A stretch of DNA of 64,000 nt from Zhouia amylolytica (GTDB taxonomy: Bacteria > Bacteroidota > Bacteroidia > Flavobacteriales > Flavobacteriaceae): NCBI RefSeq assembly GCF_900116365.1, contig NZ_FPAG01000006.1, positions 279,881 through 343,880 on the forward strand, in the 5' to 3' direction. The notes beneath the pieces were generated by a model. The model saw nothing but the letters and a program-made list of their open reading frames with translations, was not told the origin of the DNA and searched no databases. Position numbers and translations under genes: made by a program. Shown here piece after piece: positions 37,197 through 45,188 of the stretch (positions are counted from its first letter, which is position 1; each line of letters opens with the position of its first letter).

Positions 37197-39206
37197 TTAT
37201 TTAATCGTTTCCTCGCTCTGATTTGTTTCCTGATTCTGATCTTCTTCTTTCGTATCAGGAGTTGCATTTTCTTCTTCTTCTTTATCGAATGGACGTTTTC
37301 CGAAAATTCGTTCCAGGTCATCTTTAAAGATAACTTCTTTCTCAAGAAGTCTATCGGCTAATTCTGTTAGCTTGTCTTTGTTCTGACTAAGGATTTCGAT
37401 AGCTCGTTCGTATTGTTTTTCTACGATGCTGGAGATTTCTTTGTCAATAACCTGGGCTGTTTCTTCACTATATGGTTTAGTAAACGAATAGTCTGATTGT
37501 CCTCGTGAATCGTAATATGTGAGGTTCCCTATTTTTTCATTGAGTCCGTAAATGGTAACCATTGCTTTGGCTTGTTTGGTTACCTTCTCAAGGTCGCTTA
37601 AAGCTCCTGTAGAAATCTTATCAAAGATTACCTTTTCGGCAGCTCTACCTCCTAAAGCGGCACACATTTCGTCCAGCATTTGTTCTGTGCGAACGATAAG
37701 TCTTTCTTCCGGAAGGTACCATGCTGCTCCTAAGCTTTGTCCTCTAGGTACAATAGTTACTTTTACCAGAGGGGCAGCGTGTTCAAGCATCCAGCTTACT
37801 GTTGCGTGTCCTGCTTCGTGGAAGGCGATGGTTTTCTTTTCTTCCGGGGTTATGATTTTATTTTTCTTTTCAAGGCCTCCTACAATTCTGTCGACTGCAT
37901 CAAGGAAGTCTTGTTTGTCAACTGCTTTTTTACCTTTTCTTGCAGCGATCAGGGCAGCTTCATTACATACATTGGCAATATCTGCACCTGAGAACCCAGG
38001 GGTTTGCTTCGCTAAGAAGTCAAGATCTAAGGTTTCAGAGGTTTTAATCGGACGAAGGTGTACGTTAAAAATCTCTTTACGTTCTCTTAGGTCTGGCAGG
38101 TCAACATAAATTTGTCTGTCAAATCTACCGGCACGCATTAATGCTTTATCGAGTACATCTGCACGGTTGGTTGCTGCGAGGACGATAACGTTGGTATTGG
38201 TTCCGAAACCATCCATTTCTGTTAATAGCTGGTTCAGGGTGTTTTCACGTTCGTCATTACTTCCTGTGAAATTACTCTTCCCTCTTGCACGACCGATAGC
38301 ATCGATCTCGTCAATAAATATAATTGCAGGCGATTTATCTTTGGCTTGTTTGAACAAGTCTCTAACCCTTGAAGCTCCAACCCCTACGAACATTTCTACG
38401 AAATCAGAACCTGACAACGAGAAGAAAGGTACTTTAGCTTCACCGGCAACGGCTTTGGCTAATAGGGTTTTACCGGTTCCCGGAGGGCCTACTAAAAGGG
38501 CTCCTTTAGGGATTTTACCTCCAAGAGAGGTATATCTTTCCGGGTTTTTAAGGAAGTCTACGATTTCCTGAACTTCTTCTTTGGCTCCTTCCAGCCCTGC
38601 GACGTCTTTAAAGGAAACTTTCATGTCTGTTTTTTCATCGAATAGCTTTGCTTTTGATTTTCCGATGTTAAAGATTTGTCCGCCAGGACCTGCTGAACCG
38701 CCACCTGACATTCTTCTCATTAAGAAGATCCAAATTGCGATCAGGATTATAAACGGGAGTATATAAGCCAGGACATCACCAAGTATATTGGTTTCGGTAT
38801 CGAAGCTTACGAGATCTTTCGGGTTTGCCAGATTACTTTCAGCAATTACTTTATCAAGATCTTCTTCGAACTTATCTAAGGCACCATACTCACAAATGTA
38901 TTGTGGGTTCTCTGTGGAAGAAGGAAAGATCGACTTATTAATAGCGTCTTTATGTTCTTCTTTTTTGAGGGCTTCGTCGGTAAGAAAAACTTTTGCTTGT
39001 CCGACATTTTTAATGATTAAAATCTTTTTTACATCATTGTCTTTAATGAAGCTCTCCAATTGGGAAGGGTTAATTTTTTTAGGATTTTGCCAGCTTGATC
39101 CTCCTGAGAAAAATTGGAAGCCTATTAAAAATAGAAAAATTATAGCGTAAAACCAGTATGAGCTGAATTTAGGCTTTTTAGTATTTTGATTATTGTTATT
39201 AGCCAT
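37197..39206 (-). CDS. ftsH: ATP-dependent zinc metalloprotease FtsH
   Basis: Membrane-bound AAA protease that degrades misfolded membrane proteins and regulators such as LpxC in other bacteria. The 669-residue protein has two membrane segments (about 17-33 and 143-164), a short periplasmic domain between them, the Walker A 'GPPGTGKT' (240-247), Walker B 'IIFIDEID', second region of homology 'ATNRAD...RAGRFDR', and the M41 zinc site HEAGH (463-467). The C-terminal tail is very acidic (EEEENATPDTKEEDQNQE), as in other flavobacteria. Confidence 0.97.
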   Translation of the reverse strand: MANNNNQNTKKPKFSSYWFYAIIFLFLIGFQFFSGGSSWQNPKKINPSQLESFIKDNDVKKILIIKNVGQAKVFLTDEALKKEEHKDAINKSIFPSSTENPQYICEYGALDKFEEDLDKVIAESNLANPKDLVSFDTETNILGDVLAYILPFIILIAIWIFLMRRMSGGGSAGPGGQIFNIGKSKAKLFDEKTDMKVSFKDVAGLEGAKEEVQEIVDFLKNPERYTSLGGKIPKGALLVGPPGTGKTLLAKAVAGEAKVPFFSLSGSDFVEMFVGVGASRVRDLFKQAKDKSPAIIFIDEIDAIGRARGKSNFTGSNDERENTLNQLLTEMDGFGTNTNVIVLAATNRADVLDKALMRAGRFDRQIYVDLPDLRERKEIFNVHLRPIKTSETLDLDFLAKQTPGFSGADIANVCNEAALIAARKGKKAVDKQDFLDAVDRIVGGLEKKNKIITPEEKKTIAFHEAGHATVSWMLEHAAPLVKVTIVPRGQSLGAAWYLPEERLIVRTEQMLDEMCAALGGRAAEKVIFDKISTGALSDLEKVTKQAKAMVTIYGLNEKIGNLTYYDSRGQSDYSFTKPYSEETAQVIDKEISSIVEKQYERAIEILSQNKDKLTELADRLLEKEVIFKDDLERIFGKRPFDKEEEENATPDTKEEDQNQETNQSEETIK

Positions 39207-39227
39207 TAAATATAGTCTAAGATGTTA

Positions 39228-39596
39228 TTAATTTGAAGATATCTCTGTTATTTTGGCATCTCCCCAAAGTCCTTCGATATCATAAAATTCTCTAATATGT
39301 TTTTGGAAGACGTGTACGACAATGTTCACAAAATCAATAAGAACCCATTCTGCGTTTTCGCTACCTTCAACATGCCATGGCTTGTCTCCGGTTTCTTTGC
39401 CGACTGTTTTTTCAACAGAATTTACAATAGCGTTTACTTGGGTGTTAGATGAACCATTGCAGATAATAAAGTAGTCACAAACCGTATTCTCTATTTCACG
39501 TAGATCTAAGATACTTATATCATTTCCTTTTACCTCCTCAATACCTTTAATAATCGATGTTATTAATTGATCTGTACTACCGCTTTTTTTTGTCAT
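39228..39596 (-). CDS. rsfS: ribosomal silencing factor RsfS
   Basis: The 122-residue protein binds ribosomal protein uL14 to block 50S-30S joining in starvation. The family core is clear: 'DYFIICNGSSNTQVNAIVNSVEKTV' and 'GDKPWHVEGSENAEWVLIDFVNIVVHVFQKHIREFYDIEGLWGDA' in pattern. It is the first gene of the rsfS-ftsH-LUD-cdsA-psd-ACBP operon on the minus strand and sits divergent from birA with a 196-bp gap that should hold both promoters. Confidence 0.93.
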   Translation of the reverse strand: MTKKSGSTDQLITSIIKGIEEVKGNDISILDLREIENTVCDYFIICNGSSNTQVNAIVNSVEKTVGKETGDKPWHVEGSENAEWVLIDFVNIVVHVFQKHIREFYDIEGLWGDAKITEISSN

Positions 39597-39792
39597 TAAT
39601 TATATAAATTTTCATCAATTGTTTTTAGTTTTTTATTTCCGGGATTAATTCAGAAAATAAAAAAATAGTTAATTTTGAGTTCGTCAAATAGCCAAAGGGT
39701 ATTTCCTCAACTCATTTCACAAAATTATTATTTTTTGGCATTATAACTATTCTAATTAACATACATTTTAAGTAAATATACTGAATTAATAC

Positions 39793-40524
39793 ATGAAAAT
39801 AATCAAACTTGATGCCATAGACTCTACAAATTCCTTTTTACGTCAGTTATATGCTCATAACGAAGTAGATGATTTTACGGTGGTTACCACAAAAAATCAA
39901 ACGGCGGGGCGAGGACAGATGGGTGCCGTATGGAAAACGCAGGAGGGTAAGAACCTCACAGCTAGTGTGTTTAAAAGTGTGAGTTGTTTAAATCATGAGG
40001 ATCAATTTTATGTTAGTATGGCGGTATCACTGGCTATTTATACCACGCTTGAAAAACTTTTAATTCCGGATCTTAAAATTAAGTGGCCAAACGACATTTT
40101 GTCAGGGGATAAGAAGATATGTGGGATTCTTATTGAAAATATCTTTAAGGGACATGCGCTGGAGGCTTCTATCATAGGTGTTGGTCTAAACGTAAATCAG
40201 ACTGATTTTGAAGGTTTGCCACAGGCTTCTTCTTTAAAGGCATTAACGGGAGTTCATTATAATCTTGATGAAGTGCTTCAGGAACTGGTTTCTCAGCTTG
40301 AGGATTATTCAAAATATATAGAGCAACAGCAGTTTAAGATGTTGAAGGCAGCTTATGAAGAAAAATTGTTCAGAATTGAAAAGCCTTCCACTTTTAAAGA
40401 TAAAAAGGGAAGGCTTTTTATGGGATTTATAAAAGGTGTTACCGATAGAGGGAAGTTGAAACTTCTTTTAGAGGATGAAATTACAGCAGAATTTGACCTT
40501 AAAGAAGTTCAGTTGCTCTATTAA
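39793..40524 (+). CDS. birA: biotin--[acetyl-CoA-carboxylase] ligase, catalytic domain only
   Basis: The 243-residue protein activates biotin with ATP and attaches it to carboxylase carrier proteins. Visible are 'DSTNSFLRQL' near the start, the glycine-rich biotinyl-AMP loop 'QTAGRGQMG', 'KWPNDI' and 'ILIENIFKG', then the C-terminal SH3-like domain. It has no N-terminal helix-turn-helix, so it is a monofunctional (type I) ligase and not a bio repressor. Its last four bases overlap the converging SRPBCC gene. Confidence 0.94.
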   Translation: MKIIKLDAIDSTNSFLRQLYAHNEVDDFTVVTTKNQTAGRGQMGAVWKTQEGKNLTASVFKSVSCLNHEDQFYVSMAVSLAIYTTLEKLLIPDLKIKWPNDILSGDKKICGILIENIFKGHALEASIIGVGLNVNQTDFEGLPQASSLKALTGVHYNLDEVLQELVSQLEDYSKYIEQQQFKMLKAAYEEKLFRIEKPSTFKDKKGRLFMGFIKGVTDRGKLKLLLEDEITAEFDLKEVQLLY

Positions 40525-40913
40525 AGAGCGCCCATCTTTTCTGATAATGTGTTAATGAATTTAGTGATAGGGCCTTTAACCATCATGGCCATCATGGCAT
40601 TAAATTCACCTTCAAAAATCAGATTAGCTTCACTTTTATTTGATTCTAACTCGTTGATGTTGGCTGTCAGGCTAAAAGGAATTTTACCGCCTGCTGCACC
40701 AAGACTTACTTTGTCAAATTCATTTTTCTCTTCTAGTTTCAGGACGATTTCCGGCATTCCACTTAATGCAAACAGAAATTTATCATCTTCTAAAACCTCA
40801 AATTTACTAATGTTTTCGGGCATTAGTTTTTCAAAGTTCTTTACGTCCGTAAGAAAGTTAAAGAGTTCTTCGTTTGACTTGTTTACAGTTGTTTTTGGAC
40901 TTTCTATCCTCAT
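40521..40913 (-). CDS. SRPBCC (START-like) domain protein
   Basis: The 130-residue protein has the SRPBCC layout: an N-terminal strand and helix ('SNEELFNFLTDVKNFEKLMPENI'), a curved sheet ('KFLFALSGMPEIVLKLEEK'), and a long C-terminal helix ('MMVKGPITKFINTLSEKM'). Ligand and role are unknown. It starts four bases before the end of pyrE (ATGA-type overlap) and is translated with it; this pair is common in Flavobacteriaceae by my recollection. Confidence 0.8.
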   Translation of the reverse strand: MRIESPKTTVNKSNEELFNFLTDVKNFEKLMPENISKFEVLEDDKFLFALSGMPEIVLKLEEKNEFDKVSLGAAGGKIPFSLTANINELESNKSEANLIFEGEFNAMMAMMVKGPITKFINTLSEKMGAL

Positions 40914-41563
40914 ACTTTTGTAGTGTTATTCCAATTGGCAGGGTCAACGCGCCAATTTTGCAGTGTGTCTAAATCTTTGTTTGAGACGTAGTTTGTGTCG
41001 ATTGCTTGTTCTAACAAGTATTCGTAATTGCTCAACGTGTATAAGTCTAAATGAGCTTTTTCAAAATTCTCTACTGCGACGTCGAATCCATAAGAGAAAA
41101 TTGCGATCATACCTTTTACGTTAGCACCGTGTTCTTTAAGTGCTTTAACCGCATTAAGGCTACTTTTACCTGTACTGATTAAATCTTCAACTACGACTAC
41201 GTTTTGTCCGCGATCTAAGAAACCTTCGATTTGATTTCCTCTCCCGTGTTTTTTAGGTTCAGGGCGTACATAAACAAATGGGAGGCCGAGGTATTCAGCA
41301 ACCAGCATTCCGATACCGATAGCTCCGGTAGCAACGCCCGCGATTACATCGGGTGTTCCTATTTCTCTTTCTATTTGTTTCGCAATACTTTCCCTGATGT
41401 AATTCCTGATCGGTGGGAACGATAGTACAATCCTATTGTCACAATAAATTGGGGACTTCCAACCAGAAGCCCATGTAAAAGGATTTTTCGGATTCAACTT
41501 TATTGCATTAATTTGCAATAGAAGTTCCGCTGTTTTTTTAGCAGTGTCTTTATCTAAAACCAT
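40910..41563 (-). CDS. pyrE: orotate phosphoribosyltransferase
   Basis: Couples orotate to PRPP to form OMP in pyrimidine synthesis. The 217-residue protein begins MVLDKDTAKKTAELLLQINA and contains 'TWASGWKSPIYCDNRI', 'GVATGAIGIGMLVAEYL' and the PRPP motif 'VVVVEDLISTGKSS'. Its ATG overlaps the start of the NUDIX gene on the other strand (shared CATG at 41561-41564), so each gene's promoter must lie inside the other's coding region. Confidence 0.94.
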   Translation of the reverse strand: MVLDKDTAKKTAELLLQINAIKLNPKNPFTWASGWKSPIYCDNRIVLSFPPIRNYIRESIAKQIEREIGTPDVIAGVATGAIGIGMLVAEYLGLPFVYVRPEPKKHGRGNQIEGFLDRGQNVVVVEDLISTGKSSLNAVKALKEHGANVKGMIAIFSYGFDVAVENFEKAHLDLYTLSNYEYLLEQAIDTNYVSNKDLDTLQNWRVDPANWNNTTKV

Positions 41564-42197
41564 GATACAAATGTATGAAGTTTTTGTTAACGATCATCCT
41601 ATCTATTTAACAAATAGTGTCAAAAAAGAGACTAATGATAAGTTGTTTCTTTTGGATACCTTTGATATTGAGTATGTTGTTAATCAGTTGAATAACGGCG
41701 AAATTTCCAGTGCTTTTTTGTATCATCCGGACCAGGAAAATCTTTTAAAAAAATTTAAAAAAAGAGTTCCTGTTGTTGTTGCCGGCGGTGGGTTGGTGGT
41801 GAATCCTAAGGGCGAGAAGCTGATGATTTTCCGAAATGGAAAATGGGATATCCCAAAAGGGAAGCTCGATAAGGGCGAGAGTATAGAAGATGCTGCTATA
41901 CGCGAAGTAGAGGAAGAGACGGCCGTTTCGGGGTTAGAGTTGGATAAATTTATTTGTAAAACCTACCATATATTTAAGCGAAACGGTGCCTTTAAGTTAA
42001 AAGAAACTTATTGGTATGCCATGAAAACTGATTTTGACGGTAAACTTAAACCACAAAAGGCAGAGGGGATACAAAAGGCTGAATGGCAGACCGATTCTGA
42101 GATCGAGGTGTCTCTTAAAAACTCGTATCCGAACATTCGTGTCGTGATTAATGCCTACAATAAGTTATTCCATAAGTCGGTAGACCGGGTATTGTAA
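41562..42197 (+). CDS. NUDIX hydrolase
   Basis: A 211-residue reading from ATG 41562 (MIQMYEVFVND). The N-terminal ~65 residues form a short domain seen in other flavobacterial NUDIX proteins beside pyrE. The NUDIX box is G-KLDKG-E-SIEDAAI-REVEEETAV near residues 100-122, matching GX5EX7REUXEEXGU except that the last Gly is Ala. It should hydrolyse a nucleoside diphosphate linked to another group; the substrate is unknown. It converges with and overlaps the M14 gene by 33 bases. Confidence 0.88.
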   Translation: MIQMYEVFVNDHPIYLTNSVKKETNDKLFLLDTFDIEYVVNQLNNGEISSAFLYHPDQENLLKKFKKRVPVVVAGGGLVVNPKGEKLMIFRNGKWDIPKGKLDKGESIEDAAIREVEEETAVSGLELDKFICKTYHIFKRNGAFKLKETYWYAMKTDFDGKLKPQKAEGIQKAEWQTDSEIEVSLKNSYPNIRVVINAYNKLFHKSVDRVL

Positions 42198-43904
42198 ATG
42201 TGCCTTTTCGTAGTGATCCGATTTTTTATGAATCCAGTCTAATTGGGCATACCAGTTGGCTGCAAACTTTTCGTCTTCTTCTTTTTTCTTTTGGAATGCT
42301 GCTGCTAATTCAAGATTTTTCTCCAGTAATTCTTTAGCGATATCTTCGAATACATAAGGAGAGAACCCTTCTTTTTGTTGTAAAACGGTGTCGAAGAAGT
42401 TCCAGTTAAAAAAGGAGTCTACCGCTTCGGGCTCTAAGGTTTCCAATAGATATCTTATACCGGGTTGATCGGTTTTTACAAGAAGATCCCCTTTTCTAAA
42501 GGTCACCTGTTCGTCTTGCGCACTTACTGTGGTGTTGTAGTGGAGGTAATGACCTTCGTAAGCACTGTTTCTCGTTTTATAAGAGGCAATTCTATATCCC
42601 TGCACCGCAATGGTGGTATCTTTCTCCAGTGGTTGCATTGCGATGTTGTTAATTTTCATAAGGTTGATGATGTCCCACCAGCCTTGTGGAATAATATAGG
42701 CTTTAGGTATTTCAACTTCCTTGACTGCTTTAAAATGATCCTGGTAGGGGACTTCTTTGGTGAATGGTTTTGTTCTGTCGTATTTTAATCTTTTTTGTCC
42801 GGTGAGGTCACTTTCGATCATCTTTCCTTCATATCCTTTAAAGTTTAAGGTGGAGGTTTTGGTCGTGTCAATTTCCCATTGGATTGGATACCTATCGGCC
42901 TGATTGTAATACTCGAATGTGTTCTTTCTTAGGGTTTTGATCTTTTCATGGTCTCTTTCTGCAATATCGATCATGCTCACCATTAACTCATAGGTACCTT
43001 GAACTCTTTGTTTATAGGGTTTAAGCATGTGCGTTTCTACCATCATACCCAATGTATTCCATAGGGTAGTATACCCTGTTGAGTATCGTGGGGAGTCAAA
43101 AAATTGAGAAAACCCTGTTTCGGGTACACGGTTAAAGACATTTACATAGGGGGTAATATCCCATTCTTTTTTAGCGAGTTCATTTTCCAGAGCAGGGTGG
43201 AAATTTTCATGCAGGTAATTAGCAAGGGGTCCGCCTAGTTTATTGTGTTGGGTGAATAAATGGGTTAGGATATATTGGTAGTCAGCACCATTGCTTACAT
43301 GGTTGTCAATGAAGATATCCGGGTTCACTTTATGGAATATGGTGGCGAAGGTTTGGGCATTTTTAGTGTCTGATTTGATAAAATCACGGTTCAGGTCAAA
43401 GTTTCTTGCATTTCCTCTGAAGCCATATTCTTTGGGTCCATTCTGGTTGGTTCTTGAAGCCTTGTTTCTATTGAGTGCGCCACCGATATTATATACGGGG
43501 ATGGTGGCCAGTACTACGTTGTCAGGGTGTTTAATATCCTTTTGTGCCAGATCTCTGAAGAGCATCATGGTAGCATCAATACCGTCTGATTCTCCGGGGT
43601 GGATACCATTATTAATTAATATGATGGTTTTTTCTTTCTGCAGTTCTTCGAACCCGAATTTTCCCTGAGGGTTGTAGGTTACCAGGTGCAGCGGTTCACC
43701 ACTATCTGTCTCTCCAATACTTTCGATGTTTACTTCGGGCGAACTTTTAGCGAGTTCGGTGTAGAAATTAATGACATTCTGATAGGTGTCCGTTTCTGTT
43801 CCTTCGCTTTTTTCATAGCGGGTGGTGAAATCAAAATCGGATGAATTGGTCTTGGGATTGCAACTACTAATAAGTAGGAGCAGGGCAAAATATCTTTTAA
43901 TCAT
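42165..43904 (-). CDS. M14 zinc carboxypeptidase-like lipoprotein
   Basis: The 579-residue protein has a lipoprotein signal peptide (MIKRYFALLLLISSC, lipobox Cys15). The M14 domain shows 'GIHPGESDG' (zinc His and Glu), 'NFDLNRDF' for the Arg/Asn substrate-carboxylate site, and 'FIDNHVSNGADYQY' for the zinc His in the later part. The C-terminal half beyond residue 330 is an uncharacterised domain. The expected site is the periplasm or cell surface. The substrate peptide is unknown. Confidence 0.9.
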   Translation of the reverse strand: MIKRYFALLLLISSCNPKTNSSDFDFTTRYEKSEGTETDTYQNVINFYTELAKSSPEVNIESIGETDSGEPLHLVTYNPQGKFGFEELQKEKTIILINNGIHPGESDGIDATMMLFRDLAQKDIKHPDNVVLATIPVYNIGGALNRNKASRTNQNGPKEYGFRGNARNFDLNRDFIKSDTKNAQTFATIFHKVNPDIFIDNHVSNGADYQYILTHLFTQHNKLGGPLANYLHENFHPALENELAKKEWDITPYVNVFNRVPETGFSQFFDSPRYSTGYTTLWNTLGMMVETHMLKPYKQRVQGTYELMVSMIDIAERDHEKIKTLRKNTFEYYNQADRYPIQWEIDTTKTSTLNFKGYEGKMIESDLTGQKRLKYDRTKPFTKEVPYQDHFKAVKEVEIPKAYIIPQGWWDIINLMKINNIAMQPLEKDTTIAVQGYRIASYKTRNSAYEGHYLHYNTTVSAQDEQVTFRKGDLLVKTDQPGIRYLLETLEPEAVDSFFNWNFFDTVLQQKEGFSPYVFEDIAKELLEKNLELAAAFQKKKEEDEKFAANWYAQLDWIHKKSDHYEKAHLQYPVYRLME

Positions 43905-44199
43905 ATGGCAGGTTATTCGTATCGTGATTTAGTACTGATGTTTTTAACGGAGGTAAATATAGTAAATGTAGTTTATTACCGATCCTTATAAGAAGATGAT
44001 GATGGTATTTATAATGTTGGGGATGGTATGCTTAAAGACTGCCTTGTATGAAAAGATGCATAGGGATATTATAAGGATAAAATAGGGATAATATGGGGAT
44101 AACATGGGGATAACTATGTTAAATATAAGCTTTTACCATGCATCATGTAGGAAATATCACTATATTTAGTAAGTACTAATCATTAATAAAAACGGACTT
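43905..44199. other. intergenic region with GGATAA-type repeats
   Basis: Within 295 bases, 44067-44112 holds five irregular direct copies of a GGATAA/GGATATT unit (spacing 10-13 bases). Nothing else is recognised. A similar but distinct GGATACAGTAT pair occurs at about 10378-10412. Confidence 0.5.
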
Positions 44200-44961
44200 A
44201 TGGCAACATTGATAGGAGTATTAAAATTCAGAGGGAGTGTTGGTAATCTAACCATATGTAAATACAAAAGTAAGAAGGGGCTGGTGGTAAGGAAAAAGAA
44301 GGATAAAATGGATAAGAAATATTATAAGAATAGTCCGACCATGGCACCTGTCCGAAGGAATAACAATGAGTTTAGTGTCGCTAAAAAAACGGCTATTCTT
44401 ATTAATAATGCCTTTAGAATGAATTTTCAGGATTTTGAAAGGGGGCATTTGTATCAGCGGTTGTCGGGGCTTTTTAAAGTGGTTATGAGTAAAGATTTAA
44501 AGAGTGAACATGGCAAGCGGACGATTCGGGAGGGTTTATTGCATCCGGAGGGGAGGGAGTTACTCGAGGGTTTTGATTTTACTCCTAAGAGTAGGGCTTC
44601 AGATTTTTATACGGGAGCTATCCAGATGAATTCAGAATTGCCGGCGATTTCTCTAAAAGGTCTTACTTCGATTGGATCTGGAATGACCAAGGCCAGTCAT
44701 ATTGAATTTAAGGCTTTACAATTGAACCTGGACCTGAACAGTTGGAAATTCATAAGTTCTATGAGTGATCCCATTCTAGTAGAAAAAAAGGATATCATTA
44801 ATGAAGAGGTAATGTTAACCTATCAGAATATTGATGGTCCGAGGCATCTTTCTTTGGTGTTTTTATGTTGTCGATCGGTGAAGGAAGAAGCGGGTGCTTA
44901 CTATCCATTAAACGGAGGTCAAAACTTTAATTTACAATTGGTGGCCTTCACGGTGTTTTAG
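44200..44961 (+). CDS. Bacteroidota-specific protein of unknown function
   Basis: The 253-residue protein opens MATLIGVLKFRGSVGNLTICKYK followed by a basic 'KGLVVRKKKDKMDKK' and 'APVRRNNNEFSVAKKTA'. I recall a recurrent Bacteroidota family with this opening ('F.GSLG.L..Y...G..+VR'), often present in many copies per genome, with no known function. The C terminus is beta-rich ('LVFLCCRSVKEEAGAYYPLNGGQNF'). No signal peptide or membrane segment is present. It is preceded by GGATAA-type repeats. Confidence 0.6.
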   Translation: MATLIGVLKFRGSVGNLTICKYKSKKGLVVRKKKDKMDKKYYKNSPTMAPVRRNNNEFSVAKKTAILINNAFRMNFQDFERGHLYQRLSGLFKVVMSKDLKSEHGKRTIREGLLHPEGRELLEGFDFTPKSRASDFYTGAIQMNSELPAISLKGLTSIGSGMTKASHIEFKALQLNLDLNSWKFISSMSDPILVEKKDIINEEVMLTYQNIDGPRHLSLVFLCCRSVKEEAGAYYPLNGGQNFNLQLVAFTVF

Positions 44962-45188
44962 ATCGCTTTGAACCGTGATTGGAACATTGGTAGTTCAGGC
45001 TTATTGTCATTAATACTGTTGAAGAAATACTCTTGTCTTAAATCCATCTATTCGTTTAAACGGTTTGATAAACTGTATGGGTGTCTTGATACTGATTCTT
45101 ATTTTCATTTATATTTACCACCTGTTTAGGTCTATTGACCTAATTGATTTTGTTTGATGAAGTTCAATTATAATTTAGCTATATACAA

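Noticed and set aside
37552..38571. Plus-strand frames of 130-185 codons opposite ftsH
   Set aside because: They are antisense to the well-conserved AAA and protease domains and have Ser/Leu-rich, unlikely compositions.
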